A stretch of 31,592 bases of DNA from Apostichopus parvimensis (GCA_000934455.1 KN882373.1:175945-207536), one strand, 5' to 3'. Counted from the stretch's first letter, positions 18,583 through 28,319 are shown. A program made the numbers and translations. Notes: generated by a model not told the origin, from the sequence alone.

Positions 18583-19374
18583 AAAAATGCTGAAAGGAAT
18601 AAGAGAGCAACTCATGGATCCCAAGTTATAAAAAATCTTGAAAAAATTCTGTGAAATGGACAAAACAAGGAAGCTCTTAAGTATTTCTTTGTCACATGGA
18701 GTACCATGCAAGGATCACTATTGTATGAAGTGAGGGTTTATCTTGCACACAACCAAAAATGCCATGACTTCTCAAAAGAAGTTGCATCAGTTAATGTCCA
18801 GGAAGTTCAGACTCTAAACTGCACCCATGAAGAAGCAGACATCAGAATGTATCTTCATGCTGCATTTCAGGCTGAGCAAGATACAGAGCATATTACAATA
18901 GTAAGCCCAGATGTTTTTGTGCTTGACATCACATTTCAACAGCAACTCAAGTCTCACCTCCATTTTCACACTGGCAGTGGAAGTAATTTAAGAACAATTG
19001 ACCTCAAGAAAGTACAGGAACATATTGGAGAAGAAGTCACTAAGGCCTTGATAGGACTTCACTGCTGTACAGGTTATGATAGTGTCAGTGAATTTTGTAG
19101 TAAATGAAAGAAGAAAGCAGTAAAACTACTGCAAACAGAGACCTTCTGTTCAGCATTTCAGACACTCACATTTTCAGACAAAGATTTTGAAACCCCTCTT
19201 TCTACTACACCAACACTGGAAGCTTTCACTTCAAGCTCTATGCACAGCGCAATGACAGTGATGTGAACATTGCGAGATACAACTTGTTTAAATTAGCCAG
19301 GAGATCTGAGGGTAACATGCCTCCAACTAAATATGCTCTACTACAACACATCAAGAGAGCAAACTATCTAGCAG
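18583..19374 (+). pseudogene. Nuclease-like TE gene, copy 2, main 3' part
   Basis: Reading resumes at NAERNKRATHGSQ, equivalent to NAERGKRAASGSQ in copy 1. It continues with VYLAHNQKCHDF, EEADIRMYLHA, TIVSPDVFVLDI and GLHCCTGYDSVSEF, then a TGA at 19105-19107. Compared with copy 1, the SPDTD motif has lost a residue pair and TGCD is TGYD, so key acidic and structural residues are damaged. Further on in shifted frames are ARYNLFKLARRS and HIKRANYLAGK. At the point where copy 1 has donor G|GTAAGT, this copy has G|GGAAAT. Confidence 0.7.
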
Positions 19375-19687
19375 GGAAATATTACTTTCAACAATTGTAC
19401 ATTGACATAAATATTTTGATATCATTTTCTTCCAAGTACACAACTGGATGATCCTGAACATAATTCAATACTTTTACAGTAATTGGCTTTTGAAAGACAC
19501 AAATACTCTTAAATCATTAATTGTTGCAGAGAAAAAGTTACTACATCAAAAGAAGAAACTTTTGAAAGACAATTGGGGGATACTTTTGGAATATTAACAA
19601 TCTTGTATGCAATTTATGAAGTACAGTTGTACGGTTTCCAGCAAAGAAAAGAAATCTTCACATGTTATATTCAATTGTTCTTTTCAG

Positions 19688-19958
19688 CTTTGTACAAGAG
19701 AAGTCCAGTTGGAAATGGATGGAAAACTGAAGATGGGGCACTACTAGTCAACTAGATGGATCTTCTTCCTGCACCAGATAGCATCATGGAGCTCATCCAC
19801 CACCTGCAAAACTGCTTGATTCTGAAACTTCTACCTGTCTACAAAACAAACTCCCTTGTACTGATCTTTGCAAGTGTGAAGGCAGACACTGTAATAATAC
19901 AAGTGGACTAACTCTGTCTGATGATGAACTACAAGATGAAGACATTGAGGAGGAATGA
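19688..19958 (+). pseudogene. C-terminal exon of copy 2, Cys-rich (CXC-like)
   Basis: A pyrimidine-rich tract ending TTTTCAG (19681-19687) marks a 3' splice site; the intron would be 19375-19687. The exon reads GNGWKTEDGALLVN, a stop, then MDLLPAPDSIMELIHH. After a frameshift it gives LPCTDLCKCEGRHCNN and an acidic end DDELQDEDIEEE, stopping at TGA 19956-19958. The family normally ends in a Cys-rich CxC-type block followed by acidic residues, and this matches, though several Cys are lost. Its role is unknown; CXC repeats in tesmin/TSO1 proteins bind DNA, which is only an analogy. Confidence 0.6.
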
Positions 19959-20040
19959 AGAACCCTGACACAATTCCCTGGAGCCCCAAACCCGAACTTA
20001 TAGCCCAAGTTATTCATAATCATATATCACTTATATCCAG

Positions 20041-20241
20041 GATCTATCACACAAACCAACTAAAGTAGGCAACAAAGAGTTGCTTGGCAGCGATGACACC
20101 CACACCATTGAGTGGATAATTGAAGTCTTCTTGAGACAATCAAGGGATTTTGGGGACCTACAGCCTAATGTTGATATCATACATGCTGAAAATCATACTG
20201 TAACTATTACAAGTTTGTTTTATTGGCCCCACATGTTATGA
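20041..20241 (+). other. Open frame after a splice-like AG
   Basis: From 20041, directly after TATATCCAG, 66 codons stay open to TGA at 20239-20241. They are rich in Asp, His and Ile (GSDDTHTIEWIIEVFLRQS). No ATG start and no family I recognise. It may be an old exon of an element next to copy 2, or chance. Confidence 0.2.
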
Positions 20242-21846
20242 GCTAGAGCAAACCTGTTGTGACATTATTACTCTGCCCAGTAGTAGCCTACTAGTAGAAC
20301 CTTGCAAAGCAATGAGGGCAATGTAGACTGATTATAACTAGGCCTAGGCAAAGAGAGACGATGTATGTTAAAAGACTTTTTGGTTCATTCATCTTACCAT
20401 GTAGCAACTGTTGGGAAAGTTGGTTGAACCTCTGCAAGTATCAAGATGGCCTACCCGTGTTATGCAACAAAGTTGGATGATTACAAATACCTCTTGTAGT
20501 GTTACAAATCACCCTATGGTATTATCATTTTTAGGAAAGGTCACCCAGAAAAGTTTCAGTTGAACACCAAACTGAACCATACACCACAGCAACATTTGTC
20601 CAAAACAATTCCATTCCCTTTCCCAGTGTATTTACTGATAGTGAAACGCTAGGCGTCCATTGGTCGACATTGGCCTAGTAATGGTTAGCTACAGTACAGC
20701 GCTGTAGAGAAAGTGCTTTCGCGGAACCAGTCCATGTATTCTCTAACAAACCCCAAAAGCGGCGAATTTGAGGCAAATTTTCTCTTCAAAGGCCAAGTCA
20801 TTCATTTGTGAAAACTAATGAGTTGCTCCTGACTATTTCACCTTGAGTTTTATTTACTTCATTTGTCCACCCCCCCCCCCGATGTGCGTCACGAAATGTG
20901 AAAAGGAAAGCACTTTTGTCAGTGCAGTTCTTATAATGCACAAAGCAGGTGGAAGAACACAAGAAAGCAGCAGTGCCAACCTTGTTTGCTTTTGCACAAC
21001 TCAGACACAACAGGTATTTCAAAATGTACCTTCAATGATATGTGTCTACTTCAAGAACCGTAATGTTTCACTCTATGTTTGTTTTCTTAACTCATTCTTT
21101 AGCTTGTTATACTTGTCTAATGGCCGCAGGTATGCACTACGGGATAAACTGTTAATGTTTACTTTCAATAGTATCTGCCTTCACTGTCAGATGAGTTTAT
21201 TTAGGCATTATGTCACGGCCTAAGTATAATCAGGAAGATGTTGCTAAATATTTGACTATGGTTTCGAATTGTTTACTACAGTTTTATTCTTTGCTTCTAT
21301 TTTTTTATTAGCTGCCTCACTATGTTTGTGCCTCCAAAAATGCCGGGATGTCTCACAGAAATGGAACTCTGAAATTCAGGAGATTTCCAAAGAATGGGAG
21401 TGTTATTATTTTTTTTTAATGTACTGGACTATGTAAGTCCACATTAAAGGAGGACATTCATAAGGGTTATATTCTCATGTGATAATCATAAATGCTATTT
21501 TGTAGACCTGCAGGTGCCATAAGTGAATGCCAAAATTCACATATGCTCATTTGGTTAGATGGAATCCTTTATTGCGTGAAACTGAGCAAACTTGCATCAG
21601 TTTGGGTTTTTTCTTTTTGTGTGCAATATCATAAGGTATTAGAAGCTCTAGAATTCACTAAAGCTTCCCCTTATATATTTCTCTACAAGGACGTGCTTCA
21701 TGGAAAGAGGTGGGTACCTTGATAATTTGGTGATAATATTTTCCTCCTCTTCTATTGTCATAACATACTGCATCTGACACTTGATTGGTCTATTCATCAT
21801 TTGACTAGATATCCACCTGTCGCCACCCACCCACACCCTTACAGAA

Positions 21847-21913
21847 TGTGGACGATCTATCATGGTGATGATTAATGATGATTATGGACGATTATTGTGG
21901 ACGATCTATCATG
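21847..21913 (+). repeat. 18-bp direct repeat
   Basis: TGTGGACGATCTATCATG occurs at 21847-21864 and 21896-21913, separated by 31 bases of related GATGATTA-rich sequence. Probably a local tandem duplication. Confidence 0.75.
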
Positions 21914-22477
21914 TGAAGTTGGTTCACCCCTCGCCGCCCTCCCCCCCCCCCCCCTCTTTCACACTCTCCCAACCAGGAGAGAAGCTACTTCCAAAGTAAA
22001 TTTATAGAAAGGTTAACATTTGTGTGGCCTCCATATTTGTGGGACGTTATCGCATGGGAAAAGGTGGCCAAAAAGGCACTGTACTCGAAATCGTATTGAC
22101 ATACACTTCTTAAAATACCTATTGCCATATCTTCGGGGAGCTGGGCATTGACATTATTCATTGACGTATTTTTAATTTTTTTTAAATGACAATCATTTTT
22201 AAGAGGGTATGAATGGTAAAAGCTAAATTTATGATCGTATTTTTTACACTCGTAGCTCTCAAATGATATAAAATTTGTGTAAAACGTACCTTGCATCCTC
22301 CCAATTTTTTGGCTATATATGGTCAGTCGAGGAACCAAGCTCACTTCCGGGACGCTATGTTTACATCAAGTGCATAAACGTCTAGTAAACTACATAACAC
22401 TTTTGCAGTGCTCTGTAAACTGTAGTAATTGAGATGGAGTTTTGTTTTTAAGTTAATTTATCTCGTAACTGCTAATT

Positions 22478-22745
22478 ATGCCGAATTCATGTGTAGTTGG
22501 AGGTTGCTCCAACATAAGTAAAGACGGAGTTCTCCTGCACGCATTTCCAAAAGACGACAGAAATCGCAGAATTTGGACACTATTCCTTCAAAACACTGCA
22601 GTGGTCATTTCACAGAGGATTGCTAAGATCCATCATTCCAAATTAAGGAAAGCCTCGGGATAAAATGCATAAGAACGATATTGCCTGCAAAATATCCTAC
22701 AATCAAGGTTGCATCTAGTGGAGCGAGCGAAGCCAAGAATACCGT
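22478..22745 (+). pseudogene. THAP domain exon of a Kolobok-like transposase
   Basis: The ATG at 22478 begins MPNSCVVGGCSN, then LLHAFPKDDRNRRIWTLF, the first half of a THAP finger. The second half, CSGHFTEDC, is in the next frame, followed by TAA, then DPSFQIKESL and ILPAKYPTIKV, the closing THAP box. About 15-20 residues between Trp and the second Cys are missing. THAP fingers bind the ends of their transposon or, in host proteins, promoters. The same strand carries a DDE transposase further on, as expected for Kolobok transposases, which start with a THAP domain. A frameshift and a stop inactivate it. Confidence 0.7.
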
Positions 22746-24619
22746 AGGCAAAACAGTGGACCAGCCTAACGTTACGGCTACGGCTCCTAGTACTAATAGT
22801 ACTGTATCAACGTCTGGGCAGAAACGGACAGTGAAAACGTCAAAGAATTAGCTAAGAGAGGCGGTCACAGAAGAAAGTCAGTGTAATCAACAGTTCAAAC
22901 TTTTATGAAATTGATCCAATATGGCCAAGCCTCCAGTATAGCCTAGGCTAACCTAAGCCTATCCAAAACTTAGGCTTGGCTGTATTTGTTGAGGCAATGT
23001 AACGTTTCTCTTAGTACTTGGTGTGACTACATTGCTAGTGCAAGTACTGTACAGCCAAGCCTTACTGTAGCCTTCACGTGGCATAATGCACGCAAATACT
23101 AGGCGAAGTAAGGGACCATCATGAGGAAGTAAAGTTTGTATTACAATTAGCATAGCCTAAGCCTATGATAAATCGATGTATTGCTAAATGTGGTACGTGT
23201 ATAGCCTATGTGCGGCAAGCTACTGACTGCAACCAAAGTAACATGCTTTAAAGGCATGGCGGTATATACATATGGCAGAATGGCATTAGATCCGTAGTAG
23301 GAATATCACATGCATCATTACATTATGTTAAAGTTTTTGTCTTTCATTTCATAGATGGTTGAAGAAATAGTGACAGCATATGACAGGGAAACTGAAGTCT
23401 ATCAGACACAAGATAAAGTGCAACGTTAGAAGAGGTGAATTCTAGCCAAAAAATAATGCCTGGGAGGTTGATCCTTCTATGAAATGCTAACTTTGTTACA
23501 TCCTATTTGTATATTACTGTCATTAGTGCAACTGTTTTCGACTTTTGTACGTGTTTTGGTTTTTTCATACACCTGCTCTCATCTGATGTATTGTTGATAA
23601 AAAGTTTTCTTTCTAATGCAGTACCATGGTTTAATTTCCTAATTTGCATTTTATTCACATATGATAGAGCATGATTAGTTATGAGAAAGAGCTTGTTCCG
23701 ATGGATTATACTGTGTCAGTCACACTCTGAGATGTGTCTTGCCTAAACTAAGTATGGGATAACTAATGTTGCCAGCAATATCAGTTACAAGGGTATTACC
23801 GTGTATTATAACACCATTTTTGTGGTTTAAAACCACTCAGTGTTAATAAATGGTTAGTTAATTGAGCCAAAACAGTATAGTGGGTGGTTTGTGCCAGGTA
23901 GTACGTAGAGAATTAATGCAAAATTACACTTTCGATTGATCAATGATGTACTGTACATCCTCGTCCCATACAATAGGTGGAATAATCCTCATCTACAAAG
24001 TCAGTACTGACTATCTTGACAGTTCTTCCAGAAAAGGTAAAGAAGAGGTCGAGAAGAATACAATGCTACCCAACAGGCTCACAAAAAGGAAGTGTATGAA
24101 AATGTACCCTCATAGATTGTAAAACACTTATTTCTCAACAACCAGCACAGTTTTACTGTATATAGCAAAGGGAATGTGATTGCACACTCAGTCTTTTGTC
24201 TTGAATATAAAATGTCATATAATTTCGTTTTTATTGGACAAGTAGTCATTAGCTTCATAAGTCAACACTAACCATTGATTAGAAACTTGACTGCTAATGA
24301 TTCACCAAGTCTAATCGAAAACACAAATAGTAAATAGCAGAGGGGTAATGAAAAAAGTTGCATATTAGATTATTGTAATTATCTGGTATAGCTTGCTTCA
24401 AGGTTATGTCATTCGTTAAACTAGTTTCATTTCACGCAATTTTTGTATGTGACAGTCAAAACAGGCAAGCCAATATTACATACAAACAACAGGCATTTTG
24501 TTCTTGTTATGGATAGCATTAAAATACACATTCATCAAGCATACAAATATGGCTTTCGTGGTTTCAACAATCTTTTTGTTTTACTTTGTGGAAGGTTGTA
24601 GGGAAAAGATGCTTTAATG
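22746..24619. other. Intronic or decayed region of the Kolobok-like gene
   Basis: Little is recognisable. After TTTCATAG at 23347-23354 the frame MVEEIVTAYDRETEVYQTQDK is a possible small coiled-coil exon, to TAG at about 23429. The rest is AT-rich with no motif. One TAGCCTAGGCTAACCTA-type cluster is at 22935-22960. Confidence 0.4.
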
Positions 24620-24862
24620 AGAGTTGTTCACACAAAAGTTTCTCTGTAACTGTACTCTAACTTTCTGAAACTGAAACTGATTTTGAGGAAAGCCGTGCAG
24701 TGTTATTAAGAGAAGCAGAGCTACAATGTTTTCTGTTGCCTTCATCTGAAGAGGACATACTTGCCATTGGAAGAAGATACAGCAGAAGCTCATTGAAGAG
24801 GATCAATCTGATGGTGATAAGGAAGATTAAATACCTTCTGACCACACTCCATCACACTGCAG
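24620..24862 (+). pseudogene. Acidic linker exon of the Kolobok-like transposase
   Basis: The plus strand reads a Glu/Asp-rich stretch: ETDFEESRAV in one frame and EEDQSDGDKED followed by a stop in another. It ends in the splice donor CAG|GTAATT (donor GT at 24863-24864). Acidic linkers between THAP and DDE are usual in this family. At least one frameshift and one stop. Its 5' border is not clear. Confidence 0.4.
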
Positions 24863-25394
24863 GTAATTTTCAAACACATTTGTCCAGTGAACTAGTAATT
24901 TCCATTTATCTGTCTGTATAACAACAATTTACGGTACATGTATCTCATGTAATTTTCCATGGAGATCATTATCCTGTAAATTGAGGTTATTCTGTGTGTT
25001 CAGGAACCTGTGGTCATATTTGGTCATTGTGTTAGCACTAAAAGCTTCTCTTAGTGCATTTATATTTTCATATTTGGTAAAAGTCCTTTAAAAGAATATG
25101 TTTGGAACTATGATAATTACATTTTATACAGCAGGTATCAATGGTTGAGTACCATATAGCTCCTTGCTTTTGGTTTGTATGAGGTGTTCTAGATTTAGCT
25201 TTGGTCCAAAGTTAGTTGGGTCATTTCACAGAACCACTGAAAGGTGCTCCTACATAGATTTGAAAATGTAACAGTTTTATGGAATTGGTTTTGCAACAAA
25301 ATGACAATGAAATAGTACAAATATTTTATGACCAATTGTTGCTGTGGCTTAATTTTTCTATTTATGTAGGTATTCTTTATTCTCTCCTTTTCAG

Positions 25395-25881
25395 TAGTGA
25401 CACAGAAGGTCGAAAGACGGTTTTCGAGGAGACAAGTTTATAGTGTTTGGGACATGTCTGCTTTCACTATTCACAGTCTGCATGCAGTGCTTCCACGGTA
25501 CAGAAGCAGTGATAAGCAGCATAATTAGGACAATGGTGTCACTTAGGGAGACCTCTTGCTCTTGGGAGCGCACATGTAACAGTGAACCCATGAACAAATA
25601 CTCCAGCTACCAACTTTCTTCTTTCGGGAGCGTTTGCAGGAGCCATCCCTACCAAACCTCTAAGAGTGTTAAAACATATGGGATGTAGAACAAATCATAT
25701 AAGAACTTTTTTTAAGCACCAAACTTGACTTTCTGCAGCCTACTATTGTGAAAGTGTGGGAGACTACCCAGCACACTTTGGTTTCAATACTAATGGAGCT
25801 TGAAAAGCCATTGGTTCTGGGCGGAGATGCTAGAGCTGATAGTCCTGGTCACACAGCCAAATTTGGGAGTTACACTCTTAT
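25395..25881 (+). pseudogene. Kolobok-like transposase: exon with first catalytic Asp
   Basis: The exon begins after CCTTTTCAG (25386-25394). It reads KFIVFGTCLLSLFTVCMQC (from about 25434), a Cys-containing region, and after frame changes CRTNHIRTFFKHQT. The last part, VKVWETTQHTL and LVLGGDARADSPGHTAKF then GSYTLM, carries the first catalytic Asp in the G(G)D.R.DSPGH motif. It ends next to a donor at 25882-25883. Family members normally read GDGRCDSPGH, so one Cys is Ala here. This family is abundant in cnidarians, echinoderms and fish. Several frameshifts make it a pseudogene. Confidence 0.65.
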
Positions 25882-26213
25882 GTAACATCATATTTTGGAC
25901 TTAACCCTTATTCAGGTTTCAAAATCTTTCTTTTTTCCTGTAATATCTGTCTTCCAAAGTGGTATCAGTAGTAATTTCATTACCTGAAGATTTCAAGGAT
26001 AAAGCTTCCTCCATCAATTCCCACTACCTACATACCACCCCCCTAAGAAAAAAATATAGAATAACATATTCAAGTGCCAGTTTCAATAGCAGTGCTTTTG
26101 AAATCCATTGTATGTGATAAGTTCTCCTGTCTTTTGTTATAGCACACCCACTTTGTATTGTTTCAGCAGTTTCATCTTGTATGTAGTTCTGTTCTTTCAA
26201 ATATCCCTTCCAG

Positions 26214-26417
26214 AAAAATGAAGTCAGCACAGCAATGCTATGGAGCTTGAAGGTTTCAAAAGGACAATTAAGTGGATGATCGAGACATCTATGACGGCAG
26301 ATCTAGAGATTGACTGCATCATCACAGATAGGCATCTGCAAGTTGCAAAGTGGATTGAAGAAAATCTCTCATGCTACAATATTGAGCACTAATATGATGT
26401 CTGGCATATTGCAAAGT
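26214..26417 (+). pseudogene. Kolobok-like transposase: exon with second catalytic Asp
   Basis: The acceptor CCCTTCCAG ends at 26213. After one missing base the exon reads NSNAMELEGFKRTIKWMI and CIITDRHLQVAKWI, where TDRH holds the second catalytic Asp. A stop (TAA at about 26391) sits between NIEH and YDVWHIAK, then the donor GTAAGT at 26418-26423. YDVWH is a family signature. The next exon lies beyond an inserted retrotransposon fragment. Confidence 0.7.
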
Positions 26418-26624
26418 GTAAGTAACAATCTTTTCAACAGAGGTGGGATTTCATATCTGAAAGTGTGGGGTGCAAACCTGGGAGGCTGAATGCAAGCTCA
26501 ATACGTAGGTAAATGTTACATTATAAAAGAAGAACATCGAAATGTGAGAGTTGATTGTTGATGAAAGTTAAGTGTTGATTCTGTTGTTGTCGAGGAACTA
26601 TTTTGTGAGGGTTTTTTCTGCCTT

Positions 26625-26882
26625 CAAATAGTGATGCTTTATACGTGACCCGCCATGCGGGATACAAAACGTCACGGCCAAGCGGCACTACCGAACCATC
26701 CCATACTGACAAAACGAAACTCAGGTCAAGCGAGCCAAAAACATAATCCCGCCGACCTGCAGAGACAAAACGCCCAACCCCCCACTCAAACATTCAAAAA
26801 ACTACAAAAGGACGACCCGCACGCAGCGAAACGAAAAACCCCTCCCCAGCACACCAGCGTCCAAAAAAGGCAAATAGTGATG
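26625..26882. repeat. 12-bp target-site duplication flanking the 234-bp insert
   Basis: CAAATAGTGATG is present at 26625-26636 and at 26871-26882, exactly flanking the retrotransposon fragment. It lies in an intron of the Kolobok-like gene. Perfect identity suggests that this insertion is younger than the decay of the surrounding exons. Confidence 0.85.
26637..26870 (-). mobile_element. 5'-truncated Tx1-like retrotransposon fragment (copy B)
   Basis: About 217 bases match copy A at 1468-1690 with only a few differences; it is the last part of ORF2 plus the 3' region with one GGGATACAAAACGTCA unit. On the minus strand the 5' end is at 26870 and the 3' end at 26637. The 12-bp duplication on both sides shows insertion by target-primed reverse transcription, not recombination. 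Similarity to copy A is higher than that of the third fragment at 28053. Confidence 0.85.
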
Positions 26883-26907
26883 ATGCATTGAACTGCTATT
26901 ATTTCAG

Positions 26908-27204
26908 CAACAAAGAAAAAAATGATTTCACTTGGTAAGAGGAAGAGATGTGAGGCTGTCAATGAATGGTGCAAAAGCATCATCAACCACCTCCACTGGA
27001 CAGCTGCCTCCACCCTGATGGTTACCCAGACATGATGCTCGAAAAATTTGCTTCTGTAGCAAGCCATGTGCAGAACATACACACTGGCCATGATGGGGAG
27101 CTGTTTCAAGAGTGTGTTCACCCGCCTTTGGTAGGAGAAAGACCTAGCAAGTTTGTTAGAAAGCTTGTTAGCATAAGGGAATATAGATTTTATAAAGGTT
27201 CATA
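26908..27204 (+). pseudogene. Kolobok-like transposase: Cys/Trp-containing exon
   Basis: Acceptor TATTTCAG ends at 26907. The exon reads KKMISLGKRKRCEAVNEW, INHLHWTAAST and after a frameshift DGYPDMMLEKFASV, then SHVQNIHTGHDGELFQECVH, a family signature. The 3' border is uncertain. The stretch to 27398 contains no other motif. This part lies between the second Asp and the Glu of the DDE triad. Confidence 0.65.
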
Positions 27205-27398
27205 AGGTGTGTTGGAATTGTAAAAAGAACAAGCATAAAGTACCATCATTTGATTTTTTTATTTCACACATTGTCACCACTGCTAAAATTATTTTTAATT
27301 GACAGGGGAGAGTATAGCAAGCATTAGTACTTCTAGCATCACATCACCAACTCAAGGAGAACTGGAGCAGAACTAATGTTAACATTCTCTCAATTTAG

Positions 27399-27601
27399 AA
27401 AAGTTTGCGTGAAAACACCAAGGGCAGTTTAAAGGTATATTTTAGCAACTGGATATATTTACATAGTGGAACACGACTACAGAATGACGCTAAAAGGATG
27501 TCTCCAAAGAAGCAGACTTCCAGAATCGAAGCTTTTCATTTTTTGTTAAATTATTTTGCTCCCAAACTGACTATATTCTCCTATGAAGACATGACATGTA
27601 G
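27399..27601 (+). pseudogene. Kolobok-like transposase: exon with catalytic Glu
   Basis: The acceptor CAATTTAG ends at 27398. The frame stays open and reads SPKKQTSRIEAFHFLLNYF and APKLTIFSYEDMTCR. The Glu in IEAFH is the likely third catalytic residue. The donor is G|GTGACT (27602-27603) and splits the final Arg codon (AG|G), which the next exon completes exactly. This phase match supports the intron as real. Confidence 0.7.
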
Positions 27602-27726
27602 GTGACTATGCGAAAAGAAGACTAACCTCCTGACCCCCCCCCCTCTCCCCACCCATGCACATGACCAATTTCTTTCTTGTCAGTTTGAAGTTACATTATA
27701 TGATGAGTCTTATGTATCCTTTGCAG

Positions 27727-28052
27727 GTTGTTACTTGTTGGCCTTTACTACAATGAAAACAGTAACCGTGATCCAGCGCTAACAAAGTCTGGGGACCAGC
27801 TGTATGGCATAGACTTCCCTCGAGCCAAACGTGGAGATTATACTCTGAGAGAAATACCGAGCCAGGTTACATTCGGTGAGTGTCCTAAATTGTGCCTCAT
27901 TTTACGTAACATAGTTTTCCAACTTTTCATACAAAATAGTTTCTTGTTTCGATTTCTGCATTATTGTAACAATATATTTTTTACATTTTGTAGGATATGT
28001 CAATGACCTCATGGAGCAGGAGATCCATAGTCTTCAGCAGAATCAAAACTTA
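27727..28052 (+). pseudogene. Kolobok-like transposase: last exons
   Basis: The exon 27727-27875 starts after TTTGCAG and reads LLLVGLYYNENSNRDPAL and RGDYTLREIPSQVTF. It ends at donor GTGAGT (27876). The next exon starts after TTTTGTAG at 27994; the codon G|GA is completed across the junction and reads GYVNDLMEQEIHSLQQ. At about 28053 the match to the retrotransposon fragment begins, so the TGA at 28062-28064 probably belongs to inserted DNA and not to the original gene. These two exons contain no lesions. Confidence 0.7.
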
Positions 28053-28150
28053 AGACACTACTGAATCATCCCATTCTGATAAAGGAAACTCAAGTCAAGC
28101 GAGCCAAAAAGGTAAATATGCCCACCGACCTGCAGAGACAAACCCCCAAC
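28053..28150 (-). mobile_element. Tx1-like retrotransposon fragment (copy C), cut by a Gypsy LTR
   Basis: The sequence from about 28053 to 28150 aligns to 1500-1600 of copy A, for example TCAAGCGAGCCAAAAA and CGACCTGCAGAGACAAA. It is more diverged than copy B. It ends abruptly at 28150 where a Gypsy LTR starts. It lies directly after the last Kolobok exon. Confidence 0.75.
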
Positions 28151-28283
28151 TGTCACATATTGTACTAGCATAGCGCCATCCTTATGTTTGATTATGTTAA
28201 TCTGTTAATATGATATCACCAATACCCAGACGCAATACACGTGCAGTTATTTTAAGAACGTCTTGGTGTCTTGATTACCTACA
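28151..28283 (+). repeat. 5' LTR of a Ty3/Gypsy element (about 133 bp)
   Basis: The block starts TGTCACATATTG and ends ACCTACA, so it has the TG...CA ends of an LTR, and a primer-binding site follows at once. It is short for an LTR. The second LTR is outside the window, so identity and target duplication cannot be checked here. Confidence 0.6.
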
Positions 28284-28288
28284 CGATA

Positions 28289-28298
28289 TGGTGTCAGA
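28289..28298 (+). other. Primer-binding site
   Basis: TGGTGTCAGA starts five bases after the LTR and fits the complement of a tRNA 3' end (CCA). Related Gypsy elements use a TGGTGTCAGA-type site. The tRNA species was not determined. Confidence 0.6.
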
Positions 28299-28319
28299 TA
28301 TTGAACCAAATACGCCAAA

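Larger units (their letters stand above)
16022..18587 (+). mobile_element. L1/Tx1-like non-LTR retrotransposon, internally deleted, inside copy 2
   Basis: The element runs from a 5' region (16022-16482) through ORF1, ORF2 pieces and a 3' region ending in AATAAATAAAAAAA (about 18574-18587). TGCTGAAAG occurs at 16013-16021 and at 18588-18596, a likely 9-bp target-site duplication. It interrupts the coding sequence of the nuclease-like gene between VSIK and NAER. The 3' region after the last RT piece (about 18430-18587) is AT-rich. The 5' region holds an antisense U2-derived block. Most of APE and the RT palm and thumb are missing. Confidence 0.65.
19959..22477. other. Mostly non-coding stretch between elements
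   Basis: No gene is firmly supported. A 66-codon open frame at 20041-20241 follows a CAG. C homopolymers lie at 20870-20880 and 21941-21954, and a direct repeat at 21847-21913. A possible THAP-like scrap near 21330-21410 reads SHRNGTLKFRRFPKNGSV, but its Cys ligands are unclear. The last 150 bases before the THAP ORF at 22478 include CACTTCCGGGA, an ETS-like site, and could be the promoter of that gene. Confidence 0.4.

Noticed and set aside
20798..21223. Cys-containing ORFs on both strands
   Set aside because: Cys spacing fits no zinc motif and the two frames overlap; low-complexity C run inside.
21985..22344. 119-codon minus-strand ORF
   Set aside because: No motif, odd composition, and it overlaps the likely promoter side of the THAP gene; no support beyond length.
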